DNA of 20,140 nucleotides from Bacteroidales bacterium (GTDB lineage Bacteria > Bacteroidota > Bacteroidia > Bacteroidales > UBA932), in NCBI GenBank assembly GCA_017555445.1, contig JAFZGK010000045.1:1-20140 (forward strand). The letters run 5' to 3'. Below, piece after piece: positions 8,029 through 14,537 of the stretch; positions within the stretch are counted from its first letter, which is position 1, and the number at the start of each line of letters is the position of its first letter. The notes below the pieces were generated by a model. That model saw only the letters and a program-made list of their open reading frames with translations, was not told the DNA's origin and searched no databases. The position numbers were made by a program, and so were the translations under genes.

Positions 8029-8103
8029 GGTGCCCAGTGGGATTCGAACCCACGACATTCAGAACCACAATCTGACGCTCTAACCAACTGAACTATGGGC
8101 ACC
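8029..8103 (-). tRNA. tRNA-His (anticodon GTG)
   Basis: The minus strand folds as a full cloverleaf: acceptor GTGCCCA/TGGGCAC, D-arm with AGTTGGTTAGA, anticodon stem TCAGA/TCTGA with loop TTGTGGT (anticodon GTG), and T-arm GTGGG-TTCGAAT-CCCAC. The extra G at position -1 (8103) opposite discriminator C73 (8029), the identity mark of histidine tRNA, is encoded. The 3' CCA is not encoded (the bases after C73 read CAA), so it must be added by nucleotidyltransferase, as is usual in Bacteroidales. Confidence 0.97.
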
Positions 8104-8123
8104 ATGTTGGTTTTTAAGGACTG

Positions 8124-8153
8124 CAAAGATACGCAAAATTTTCTTTCCTGCAA
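8124..8153 (-). promoter_or_regulatory. Promoter of tRNA-His
   Basis: On the minus strand TTG (8153-8151), a 19-nt spacer, then TATCTTTG (8131-8124), matching the Bacteroidetes consensus TTG-N19-21-TAnnTTTG. The expected start is near 8117, about 14 nt before the mature 5' end. Confidence 0.65.
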
Positions 8154-8236
8154 TATCCTGCGTGCAAAATGAGATAAAAAAGTAAAAAATCTATTCTTCG
8201 CGGAGGCTTTGATGAACAGAAATTGAAACAGTTTAT

Positions 8237-8244
8237 TATATTTG
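8237..8244 (+). promoter_or_regulatory. -7 promoter box of the carboxyltransferase gene
   Basis: TATATTTG is an exact TAnnTTTG match 29 nt before the ATG at 8274. The nearest TTTG upstream (8208-8211) is 25 nt away, longer than the usual 19-21, so the -33 element is doubtful. Confidence 0.5.
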
Positions 8245-8273
8245 TAGAAATGCGATAATTTAAAGACTATCAT

Positions 8274-10070
8274 ATGGGACGTGAAATCAAATTCTCCCTT
8301 GTATATAGGGATATGTGGCAGTCATCAGGCAAGTATGTGCCTACTGTAAGTCAATTGAAGCAGGTTGCACCTGCAATCATTGATATGGGCTGTTTTGACC
8401 GCGTGGAAACAAATGGAGGAGCCTTCGAGCAGGTCAACCTTCTTTTTGGAGAGAATCCGAACAAGGCTGTCCGTGAATGGACTGCGCCGTTCCACGAGGC
8501 AGGTATCCAGACCCATATGCTTGAGCGTGGTCTCAATGGATTGAGAATGAACCCGGTCCCAGCAGATGTACGTGAGCTGATGTATAAAGTAAAGAAGGCT
8601 CAGGGTACGGATATCTCACGCTCATTCTGTGGACTTAACGACCATCGAAATCTCAAGCTCAGTGTCGAGTATGCCAAGAAGGCTGGAATGATTTCGCAGG
8701 TTGCGCTTTCCATTACAAATTCCCCTGTCCACACAGTCGATTATTATATGGGTGTGGTCGATCATGTTGTGGAATATGGTTGTGATGAGATCTGTCTCAA
8801 GGATATGGCCGGCATCGGACGTCCGACTTTCCTGGCAGAACTCACAAAGAGAATAAAGACAAAGTATCCTCATATCAAGGTACAGTATCATGGCCATAGC
8901 GGACCGGGCTTCTCTCCTGCTTCTATGCTCGAGGTTGCACGTGCCGGCGCTGACTACCTTGATGTTGCTGTAGAGCCGCTTTCATGGGGTAAGGTACATC
9001 CGGATGTGATCACGATCCGTGAAATGCTCAAGGCGGACGGATTTACTGTCAAGGACCTCAATATGAATGCATATATGGAGGTTCGCGCCCTCACTCAGAA
9101 GTTCATGGACGAGTTCCTCGGTTACTGGATAGACCCTAATAACTCCCACATGAGCTCGCTTCTTGTAGGTTGCGGCCTTCCGGGAGGTATGATGGGATCG
9201 ATGATGGCTGACCTTAAGGGCTTCCATGGTGCGATCAATGCCTCTCTTCGTGCACAGGGAAAGGCTGAACTTACACTTGACCAGCTGATGGTGATGCTTT
9301 TCCAGGAGGTCGAGTATGTATGGCCTCGCCTTGGCTATCCGCCGCTCGTGACTCCGTTCAGCCAGTATGTGAAGAATACAGCCTTGATGAATCTTATGAG
9401 CACTCTCAAGGGACAGCCTCGCTGGACTACAATTGACAAGGATACATGGAACATGATTCTCGGTAAGATGGGTACTCTTCCAGGTGAACTTGCTCCTGAA
9501 ATTGTGCAGCTTGCGAAAGATAAAGGACTTGAGTTCTATACAGGTACTCCTCAGGAAGCGTTCCCTGACGAACTTGATAAATTCCGCGCCATCATGAAGG
9601 AAGAGGGATGGGATTGCGGTCAGGATGATGAGGAACTCTTCGAACTTGCAATGCATGAAAGACAGTACCGCGACTATAAGAGTGGTGTGGCAAAGGAAAG
9701 ATTCGTCAAGGATCTTGAGGCTGCCCGTGAAAAGGCCGGTGCTCCGAAGATTGTCGTTCGTCCGGTAGTTGAGGTTCCGAAGTATCCGGTTGAGGATTAT
9801 CTTCAGAAATATCCGTCAGCAGTTCCTGTACAGGCGCCGGTAAAGGGCCAGATCCTTTGGGAACTTGACGTGGATGATGTGTCTATGCTTCCGAGAGCAG
9901 GTGCAAAGGTAAAGGCGGGTGAGCCGATGGGATATGTTCAGACCTACTACGGTATGGAGGAAATCGTACCAGCTATAGATGGACGCGTTCTTGCAGTTTG
10001 TTCAGCACAGGGTGAGCAGATCCTCAAGGGTGAAGTTGTTGCAATCGTTGTCCCTGAGAACGGCAACTGA
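8274..10070 (+). CDS. Pyruvate carboxylase subunit B/oxaloacetate decarboxylase alpha-like carboxyltransferase
   Basis: A 598-residue cytoplasmic protein. Residues about 5-275 are the HMGL-like carboxyltransferase barrel: metal-ligand Asp 13 (YRDMWQS, in place of the usual LRDAHQS), ETNGGAFEQ, Lys 176 in CLKDMAG (the lysine that is carbamylated in the family), and His 206/His 208 in YHGHSGPG. Residues about 290-480 match the conserved PYC/OADA domain. Residues about 518-597 have the shape of a biotinyl domain (VQAPVKGQILWEL ... AIDGRVLAV ... GEQILKGEVVAIV). Where the family has EAMKM with the biotinylated Lys, this protein reads QTYYGME, with Gly 560 in the Lys position. It should therefore not carry its own biotin unless a carrier acts in trans. 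The family moves CO2 between biotin and pyruvate/oxaloacetate; with this change the reaction is uncertain. It is a single gene, with its own promoter and a hairpin after the stop. Confidence 0.88.
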   Translation: MGREIKFSLVYRDMWQSSGKYVPTVSQLKQVAPAIIDMGCFDRVETNGGAFEQVNLLFGENPNKAVREWTAPFHEAGIQTHMLERGLNGLRMNPVPADVRELMYKVKKAQGTDISRSFCGLNDHRNLKLSVEYAKKAGMISQVALSITNSPVHTVDYYMGVVDHVVEYGCDEICLKDMAGIGRPTFLAELTKRIKTKYPHIKVQYHGHSGPGFSPASMLEVARAGADYLDVAVEPLSWGKVHPDVITIREMLKADGFTVKDLNMNAYMEVRALTQKFMDEFLGYWIDPNNSHMSSLLVGCGLPGGMMGSMMADLKGFHGAINASLRAQGKAELTLDQLMVMLFQEVEYVWPRLGYPPLVTPFSQYVKNTALMNLMSTLKGQPRWTTIDKDTWNMILGKMGTLPGELAPEIVQLAKDKGLEFYTGTPQEAFPDELDKFRAIMKEEGWDCGQDDEELFELAMHERQYRDYKSGVAKERFVKDLEAAREKAGAPKIVVRPVVEVPKYPVEDYLQKYPSAVPVQAPVKGQILWELDVDDVSMLPRAGAKVKAGEPMGYVQTYYGMEEIVPAIDGRVLAVCSAQGEQILKGEVVAIVVPENGN

Positions 10071-10088
10071 TGCTGGTATAATATATAA

Positions 10089-10127
10089 AATGAGCGGTGA
10101 CTACTCAACTGGTAGTCACCGCTCATT
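10089..10127. terminator. Hairpin between convergent genes, probable bidirectional terminator
   Basis: A perfect 16-bp stem (10089-10104 with 10112-10127) and a 7-nt loop. It sits between the stop of the carboxyltransferase (10070) and the stop of the convergent NigD-like gene (10150). On the minus strand the stem is followed by TTATATATTATA. On the plus strand the tail is only moderately T-rich, so termination may be better in the minus direction. Confidence 0.75.
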
Positions 10128-10149
10128 GCCTTCTGGCTATTTGGTTTAT

Positions 10150-10908
10150 TTACATAATGTCAGTCGCCGCCTTTGTTGAAATGTCGAGCGGCGCCTGCTC
10201 GAAGGTGTCTCTTGACCATTTGCACTTGATCTGTCTGTCCTTGGTTTCAAGTATCCATGCATTTCCTATTATATCATGTGAAGTCCAGTTAATAATCAGG
10301 TCTGCATTGTCTCCGGAAATGATCTTTCCGACAGGGAAGCTTACGTATCCGCTCGCAAGAGTGAAATCTTCTGCTTCTTCAGTCCATACCTCTCCGAAAC
10401 CGTTGTGTCTGAGTTCGAATACATAGGAACCGTTCTTTGATTCGATATCGTTGTATACGAGATTGATCATATGTGATGTCTTGCTGCCCTCTGAGACAGG
10501 AATGATGATCTGCATATTAAGGTAGCCGCCTGAACTCCAGATATGCTCAATGTGTACAGGGTCGGTCACATTCATTTTCTCATCTGTGATTTCACTTGCT
10601 TTTACAGGATCCTTGGCAAGAACCGAGTTGAATTTTGTCAATCTTACGTCATAAGTGCCGCTCGCTCCCTCTGTCGCTCTGAGGACGTCGCAAGCGACGA
10701 TAGCTCTCTTCATGGTGTCAAGCTTTCCCTGGCATGTTTGCTCCACAACATTGAATACATTTCCCTGATCTGAAACGAAAGATCCGGCAACTACGTTACC
10801 CATTGTTACGTTGTTGTATCTGAGTGTGTCATCCTTGTGACATGAAACTGCTGCCAATGAAGCGGCTGCAGCCATAAGAATAATGAATGTTCTGACTATC
10901 TTTTTCAT
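10150..10908 (-). CDS. NigD-like lipoprotein
   Basis: A 252-residue predicted lipoprotein with signal MKKIVRTFIILMAAAASLAAVSC, lipobox AVSC and acylated Cys 23. The segment YNNVTMGNVVAGSFVSDQGNVFNVVEQTC and the following barrel-like strands resemble the N-terminal domain of the NigD family. The C-terminal half (MQIIIPVSEGSKTSHMINLVYN ... GYVSFPVGKIISGDNADLIINW) resembles its immunoglobulin-like C-terminal domain. The family is largely restricted to Bacteroidetes; NigD itself was named from a bacteriocin-related locus in Bacteroides, but most homologues have no assigned function. No partner gene is adjacent. The long upstream region holds two possible regulator sites (10930-10944 and 10991-11005). 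Family assignment is from recalled sequence character and is fairly, not fully, secure. Confidence 0.78.
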   Translation of the reverse strand: MKKIVRTFIILMAAAASLAAVSCHKDDTLRYNNVTMGNVVAGSFVSDQGNVFNVVEQTCQGKLDTMKRAIVACDVLRATEGASGTYDVRLTKFNSVLAKDPVKASEITDEKMNVTDPVHIEHIWSSGGYLNMQIIIPVSEGSKTSHMINLVYNDIESKNGSYVFELRHNGFGEVWTEEAEDFTLASGYVSFPVGKIISGDNADLIINWTSHDIIGNAWILETKDRQIKCKWSRDTFEQAPLDISTKAATDIM

Positions 10909-10929
10909 AATATCAATTTCATAACATCA

Positions 10930-10944
10930 GTTCCTGACAGGAAC
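10930..10944. promoter_or_regulatory. Perfect 7-1-7 palindrome upstream of the NigD-like gene
   Basis: GTTCCTG-A-CAGGAAC, a perfect inverted repeat with a one-base centre, 22-36 nt before the start codon at 10908. It could be an operator. As RNA it is too tight to form a full hairpin, so a DNA-binding site is the more natural reading. Confidence 0.4.
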
Positions 10945-10990
10945 GGAACAACTAAGATGCATATAGGGCCTCATTCGTTGCATCAGCTTA

Positions 10991-11005
10991 TGAAAATTAT
11001 TATAA
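10991..11005. promoter_or_regulatory. PerR-box-like site upstream of the NigD-like gene
   Basis: TGAAAATTATTATAA matches the Bacillus PerR box TTATAATNATTATAA at 12 of 14 defined positions. It contains a near -7 box on the minus strand (TAATTTTC, 10999-10992), 84 nt before the NigD-like ATG. The gene for a PerR-like protein lies just upstream (11040-11489). Intergenic DNA here is AT-rich, so a chance match is possible. Confidence 0.3.
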
Positions 11006-11009
11006 ATAC

Positions 11010-11034
11010 AGAAAACCCCAGCCGGAGCCGGGGT
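11010..11034 (-). terminator. Terminator of the Fur/PerR-family gene
   Basis: On the minus strand: ACCCCGGC pairs with GCTGGGGT (one G-U pair) around a 4-nt loop (11015-11034), followed by TTTC then TGTATTT. It lies only 5 nt after the stop at 11040. Confidence 0.75.
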
Positions 11035-11039
11035 CTGCA

Positions 11040-11489
11040 TCATACTGTGTATTTCTTTCTGGTAGGTTTTCCTATAAGCTGGATGTCTACTCCCTCCACC
11101 TTATAACCTTTGAACCTCTTTCTGTTGAGATGTGACTCAATCAGAGCAATCAGTTCATCATCGATGACATCCTTGAAGATATGATTCTCCTGGTCATAGA
11201 GATGTATGTGCTTGAAGGTGTTGACGTCAAAATACATCTTGTTGTTAGCGCTGAGTCTGTAGTCATAGATGCCGAGCATAGCCATCTGTGTCAGGACATT
11301 ATACACTGACGCTACTGTAATTTTCGCAGTACCTTTCTTTGCAATTTCCTCTGTCACCATGTCTGCGCATGCATGTCCGAGAATCATCATGGCCTCATGT
11401 ACGGCCAGACGCTGGGGCGTAGCCTTCAATGAATGCTTCTTGAGGATCTCCTTGAATTCCTCAATGTTTGGGCATTTGTGTGTGTTCAT
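11040..11489 (-). CDS. Fur-superfamily regulator with PerR-type ligands, no zinc-site cysteines
   Basis: A 149-residue DNA-binding regulator. The N-terminal winged helix shows LKATPQRLAVHEAM and the recognition-helix segment ITVASVYNVLTQMAMLGI. The metal-sensing residues line up with Bacillus PerR (His37, Asp85, His91, His93, Asp104) as His 39, Asp 88, His 94, His 96 and Asp 107, with identical spacing from Asp 88 on. Asp at the last position, rather than Glu, is the feature linked with peroxide sensing. The structural zinc cysteines are absent: the first CxxC is replaced by Asp 99/Asn 102, there is no C-terminal CxxC, and only Cys 6 and Cys 41 remain. Function as a peroxide-responsive repressor is therefore an inference. 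It has a near-perfect promoter with a palindrome over the -33 box, which suggests autoregulation, and is divergent from the SDR gene. Confidence 0.88.
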   Translation of the reverse strand: MNTHKCPNIEEFKEILKKHSLKATPQRLAVHEAMMILGHACADMVTEEIAKKGTAKITVASVYNVLTQMAMLGIYDYRLSANNKMYFDVNTFKHIHLYDQENHIFKDVIDDELIALIESHLNRKRFKGYKVEGVDIQLIGKPTRKKYTV

Positions 11490-11507
11490 TCAGTATTCAC
11501 TTTGACA

Positions 11508-11539
11508 CAAAGATATTCAATTGAAATGAGAAATCCAAA
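11508..11539 (-). promoter_or_regulatory. Promoter of the PerR-like regulator gene
   Basis: On the minus strand TTTG (11539-11536), a 20-nt spacer, then TATCTTTG (11515-11508): a full match to the Bacteroidetes housekeeping consensus. The expected start leaves a leader of about 12 nt. A perfect 6-1-6 palindrome CAAAAT-A-ATTTTG (11536-11548) covers the -33 box and matches the PerR box at 9 of 14 positions, so it is a candidate site for autoregulation. Confidence 0.72.
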
Positions 11540-11612
11540 ATAATTTTGAAATTTTCCAAATTATCTAAACTTGAATTTCTGCCGGAAAGATAGTTTTTTC
11601 ATTAAAAAGAAG

Positions 11613-11620
11613 TAATTTTG
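11613..11620 (+). promoter_or_regulatory. -7 promoter box of the SDR gene
   Basis: TAATTTTG matches TAnnTTTG, 32 nt before the ATG at 11653. The -33 region is only T-rich. The box overlaps an in-frame GTG at 11620, which argues against that GTG as a start. Confidence 0.45.
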
Positions 11621-11652
11621 TGCCCGTTTTTATAGGAATAAGCACACATAAG

Positions 11653-12495
11653 ATGAAGAAATTCAGAAATTACGAGGCTTTTGCACTTGTTACAGGTGCT
11701 GCTTCCGGAATGGGTCGTATCTATTCTGAAAGACTTGCTCTCAAAGGATATAACGTAATTCTTGTAGATATAAATTCAAAGGGGCTGGATGAGACTGTGG
11801 CTATCGTGAATGCGAAGGTCATGGAGTCCGCTGACATATCTGAGGAAATGAAGGGCAGTCTTCGTCTGATCCCTCTGGTTCAGGATCTTTCGGCTCCGGA
11901 TGCGGCGGATAGAATATATGAAAGGACAGAGGCTGCAGGCTGCAGAGTTGAGGTGCTGGTGAATAATGCCGGTGTGATGTATTGCCAGGGTATAGCCGAG
12001 ACTTCCGAGCGCATGCTCAAGCTTATCATGATGGTGCATATGAATACGCCTCTGATGCTCTGCAGAAAATATGTGGGAGCGATGAAGGAAAGAGGTTGCG
12101 GTTATATCCTGAACATATCGTCTCTTGCAGCATGGATGATATGGCCGGGTATCGGAATGTATGGAATAACCAAACGTTTTGTACGCAATTATTCGCGTGA
12201 GCTGAGAATCGAATGCCAGAAGACAGGCGTAAGTGTCACTAATGCTTATTTCGGTGCAGTGGATACTCCGCTTGTTCCTCTGAAAGACAGTCTCAGGAAA
12301 CTTGCCCGTGGACTCATGGTCATGATACGTCCGGAAAAGGCAGTTGACAAAGCACTCAAGGCGACATTCCGTCGTCGCAGAGGTACTATGCCGGGATTTC
12401 TTAACAAGCTGTTCTGGCCGTTCATAGTGATTCTTCCGGATTGTCTGCTCGGCTGGATATACAGAAAGGCGAAGCCGTATCTGATGAAAGTCTGA
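11653..12495 (+). CDS. Short-chain dehydrogenase/reductase (classical SDR)
   Basis: A 280-residue NAD(P)-dependent oxidoreductase. The Rossmann glycine motif TGAASGMG starts at Thr 14. NNAG is present, and the catalytic set is Ser 157, Tyr 170 and Lys 174 (SSLAAWMIWPGIGMYGITK) with the normal 13-residue Ser-Tyr gap. After the SDR core, a hydrophobic C-terminal stretch LFWPFIVILPDCLLGWIY ending in a basic tail suggests peripheral membrane attachment. I chose the ATG at 11653 over an in-frame GTG at 11620 because the GTG lies in the predicted -7 box and the SDR fold begins right after MKKFRNYEAFALVTG. Substrate unknown; membrane-associated members often act on lipids, ketones or sterol-like molecules. 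It is divergent from the PerR-like gene. Confidence 0.9.
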   Translation: MKKFRNYEAFALVTGAASGMGRIYSERLALKGYNVILVDINSKGLDETVAIVNAKVMESADISEEMKGSLRLIPLVQDLSAPDAADRIYERTEAAGCRVEVLVNNAGVMYCQGIAETSERMLKLIMMVHMNTPLMLCRKYVGAMKERGCGYILNISSLAAWMIWPGIGMYGITKRFVRNYSRELRIECQKTGVSVTNAYFGAVDTPLVPLKDSLRKLARGLMVMIRPEKAVDKALKATFRRRRGTMPGFLNKLFWPFIVILPDCLLGWIYRKAKPYLMKV

Positions 12496-12510
12496 GCCTT
12501 CTCAAGACAG

Positions 12511-12529
12511 TATGCGAGAAAGTCGCATA
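12511..12529 (+). other. Small hairpin between SDR and trxB
   Basis: TATGCGA-gaaag-TCGCATA, a perfect 7-bp stem with a 5-nt loop, 15 nt after the SDR stop. It is followed by A-rich, not T-rich, sequence, so it is not a standard terminator. It could protect the 3' end of the SDR transcript. Confidence 0.4.
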
Positions 12530-12557
12530 AAAGAAAAGGAAAATGCATTGAAATTGT

Positions 12558-12565
12558 TATCTTTG
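12558..12565 (+). promoter_or_regulatory. -7 promoter box of trxB
   Basis: TATCTTTG is an exact TAnnTTTG match 24 nt before the ATG at 12590; no TTG at -33. It overlaps a palindrome at 12562-12576. Confidence 0.5.
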
Positions 12566-12576
12566 CAAGTTGCAAA
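12562..12576. promoter_or_regulatory. Perfect 7-1-7 palindrome at the trxB transcription start
   Basis: TTTGCAA-G-TTGCAAA, a perfect inverted repeat whose left arm uses the TTTG of the -7 box and whose right arm covers the expected start site. It has the same geometry as the palindrome at 6691-6705 but a different sequence, so a different regulator would be needed. Confidence 0.4.
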
Positions 12577-12589
12577 TACTAAGCTACAT

Positions 12590-13513
12590 ATGGAAAAGGT
12601 AAGATGTCTTATAGTCGGTGGCGGCCCGGCGGGTTATACAGCCGCAATTTATGCTTCAAGGGCAGATATTTCTCCCGTCCTTTATGAGGGAGCACAGCCA
12701 GGAGGCCAGCTCACAACGACAACAGATATAGAGAATTATCCCGGTTTCGAAAATGGAATCGGAGGACAGCAGCTTGTTGACTCGATGAAAGCTCAGGCTG
12801 TGCGTCTTGGCACAGATATGCGCGTGGGTACAGTTACAGAGGCTGACCTTTCAAAGCGCCCTTTCAAGGTTGTCATCGATGCAACCCATGAGATCGAGGC
12901 TGAGACGCTGATCATCGCTACAGGTGCTACTGCAAAGTATCTCGGTCTTGAGTCTGAGCTCAAGTACAGAGGACTTGGTGTGTCTGCATGTGCTACATGC
13001 GACGGATTCTTCTACAGAAAGAAGGCAGTCGCTGTCGTAGGTGGCGGTGACACTGCATGCGAGGAGGCTACATATCTCGCAGGACTCTGCAAGAAGGTAT
13101 ATATGATCGTACGTAGAGATGTTCTCAGAGCTTCACAGGCTATGCAGGACAGAGTCATGAATACGGAGAATATAGAGGTTCTCTGGAACTGCAACACTCA
13201 GGAGATTCTTGGTGATGCAGCCGGAGTGACAGGCGCAAGGATCATGAGAAAGGATGGCGAGGTTTTTGATATAGCGCTTGACGGCTTCTTCTTAGCTATC
13301 GGACACCATCCTAATTCTGAGCTTTTCAGCAAGTGGGTCAATGTAGACAAGGAGGGTTACATCATTACAGACGGCAAGACATCGAAGACAAATGTTGAAG
13401 GTGTATTTGCTGCAGGTGATGTGCAGGATCCTCTTTACAGACAGGCTATCACAGCTGCAGCTTCGGGATGCCGTGCCGCTCTGGATGCCGAGAAATTCCT
13501 CAAAATGCAATAA
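12590..13513 (+). CDS. trxB: Thioredoxin-disulfide reductase
   Basis: A 307-residue cytoplasmic flavoenzyme that uses NADPH to reduce thioredoxin, the usual length for the low-molecular-weight type. FAD motif GGGPAGYTAAIYASR lies at the N-terminus. The redox-active CATC is at Cys 134 and Cys 137. NADPH motif VGGGDTACEEA is central, and GVFAAGDVQDPLYRQAITAAASGCRAALDAE closes the FAD site. The ATG at 12590 is preferred to an in-frame ATG at 12512 because the 26 extra residues (MRESRIKEKENALKLL...) are not part of the family and would overlap the promoter. bamD follows after 3 nt, so the two are co-transcribed. A nearby PerR-like regulator makes redox control plausible, but no PerR box is seen here. 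Confidence 0.96.
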   Translation: MEKVRCLIVGGGPAGYTAAIYASRADISPVLYEGAQPGGQLTTTTDIENYPGFENGIGGQQLVDSMKAQAVRLGTDMRVGTVTEADLSKRPFKVVIDATHEIEAETLIIATGATAKYLGLESELKYRGLGVSACATCDGFFYRKKAVAVVGGGDTACEEATYLAGLCKKVYMIVRRDVLRASQAMQDRVMNTENIEVLWNCNTQEILGDAAGVTGARIMRKDGEVFDIALDGFFLAIGHHPNSELFSKWVNVDKEGYIITDGKTSKTNVEGVFAAGDVQDPLYRQAITAAASGCRAALDAEKFLKMQ

Positions 13514-13516
13514 ACG

Positions 13517-14434
13517 ATGAGATTCAGGATTATTATTATATCTGTGCTTGCAGTGATGTCCATGGCTTCATGCAGGTCCCAGTATGAACTGATGCTTAAC
13601 AGCAACGATGTAGATGAAAAGTATGCAGCAGCCTTCTATTATTTCGATGAAGGCAAGTATTCGAAGGCCGCATCGCTTTTCGAATCACTCACTGTACTTA
13701 CAAACGGTACTGAGCGTGATGATACCGTGAGATACTATTGGGGCTTGAGCAACTACAGGTTCAGAGATTACTATACTGCTGAGACCAACTTCACTCAGTT
13801 CATAGAAGCTTATCCTCGCAGCCCGTTCACATCAGATGCAAGATATCTTCGTATCGACTGTCTATATCGTTCGACACTCAGGTATGAACTTGACCAGACT
13901 CCGACATATACGGCTATCAATGCAATTTCGGAGTATATACTCGAGTTTCCGGACACTCCTCATATGCAGGAATGCAAGGATATGCTTACAGATCTTAACG
14001 AGCGCCTTGACAGAAAGGCATATGAAGCGGCGAAGCTTTATTACAGGATGGAGGACTATCGTGCTGCCAGAGTGGCATTGAGAAATGTGCTTAAGGATGA
14101 TGCTGAGACTGTCTATAGAGAGGATGTCCTTTATTACATAGCGATGGCTTCATACAACTTTGCCAGAATGAGTGTGCCTGAGAAACAGAAGGAGAGGTAT
14201 CTCGTTTTCATAGATGACTATCTCAACTTTGCAAGTGAACTTCCGGAATCACATTACAAGAAGGAACTTGATGTGGTCTATCGTAAGGCTCAGAGAGCTA
14301 TCGGACGTGAGGTGGTGGAGACTGATGATGATGTTGAAAATATGACCGAGAAGGATTTCGCGAAGGAAAGAAGACGTCTGATGCGTGAGGCTAAGAAGGC
14401 AGCAAAGACTGCAACAGCAGAAAGTGCGGAATAA
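13517..14434 (+). CDS. bamD: Outer membrane protein assembly factor BamD
   Basis: A 305-residue lipoprotein with signal MRFRIIIISVLAVMSMASC and acylated Cys 19. It is followed by tetratricopeptide-like helical repeats: AAAFYYFDEGKYSKAASLFESL, RYYWGLSNYRFRDYYTAETNFTQFIEAYPRSPFTSDARYLRIDCLY, AAKLYYRMEDYRAARVALRNVLKD and VLYYIAMASYNFA. These are characteristic of BamD/YfiO, the essential helical partner of BamA that helps insert beta-barrel proteins in the outer membrane. It is longer than the E. coli protein (about 245 residues) owing to a charged C-terminal tail (KDFAKERRRLMREAKKAAKTA). It starts 3 nt after trxB and precedes rpoZ, a neighbourhood known in Bacteroidales. Confidence 0.93.
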   Translation: MRFRIIIISVLAVMSMASCRSQYELMLNSNDVDEKYAAAFYYFDEGKYSKAASLFESLTVLTNGTERDDTVRYYWGLSNYRFRDYYTAETNFTQFIEAYPRSPFTSDARYLRIDCLYRSTLRYELDQTPTYTAINAISEYILEFPDTPHMQECKDMLTDLNERLDRKAYEAAKLYYRMEDYRAARVALRNVLKDDAETVYREDVLYYIAMASYNFARMSVPEKQKERYLVFIDDYLNFASELPESHYKKELDVVYRKAQRAIGREVVETDDDVENMTEKDFAKERRRLMREAKKAAKTATAESAE

Positions 14435-14445
14435 TTGAAAGATTT

Positions 14446-14476
14446 TTGAAACCCGTATACATTCCGTCGGTATAAT
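14446..14476 (+). promoter_or_regulatory. Possible promoter in front of rpoZ
   Basis: TTGAAA (14446-14451), a 19-nt spacer, then TATAAT (14471-14476). This looks like a sigma-70-type pair rather than the Bacteroidetes TAnnTTTG form, so it may be accidental. The 103-nt gap between bamD and rpoZ is long enough for an internal promoter. Confidence 0.22.
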
Positions 14477-14480
14477 AATA

Positions 14481-14534
14481 ATGGAGGGACTTCATTTCCC
14501 CGCCGGAACATGGGTAACAATTAACAATAAATAA
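14481..14534 (+). CDS. Possible 17-codon upstream ORF in the rpoZ leader
   Basis: ATG at 14481 opens MEGLHFPAGTWVTINNK and stops at 14532-14534, 3 nt before the rpoZ ATG. It lies just after the possible -10 box. It could be a translated leader coupled to rpoZ or pure chance. There is no ribosome-binding site ahead of it that I can see. Confidence 0.15.
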   Translation: MEGLHFPAGTWVTINNK

Positions 14535-14537
14535 GAA

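Noticed and set aside
7923..8273. A 116-codon minus-strand open frame through the tRNA
   Set aside because: It reads through tRNA-His and both flanking terminator and spacer regions; the peptide is a translation of the tRNA, not a protein family.
8982..9656. A 224-codon antisense frame in the carboxyltransferase gene
   Set aside because: It opposes a conserved coding region and the peptide is His-rich without domain character.
10089..10127. CRISPR-like repeat or mobile-element inverted repeat
   Set aside because: A single long hairpin between two convergent stops is explained as a terminator; no repeated copies or spacers are seen.
11620..11652. GTG start for the SDR
   Set aside because: It lies in the predicted -7 box, so would not be transcribed; the SDR fold starts after the ATG at 11653.
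12562..12576. PerR box at trxB
   Set aside because: The geometry is 7-1-7, but the sequence agrees with the PerR box at only about 6 of 14 positions.
12512..12589. N-terminal extension of trxB from an earlier ATG
   Set aside because: The 26 residues are outside the family and cover the hairpin, promoter box and palindrome.
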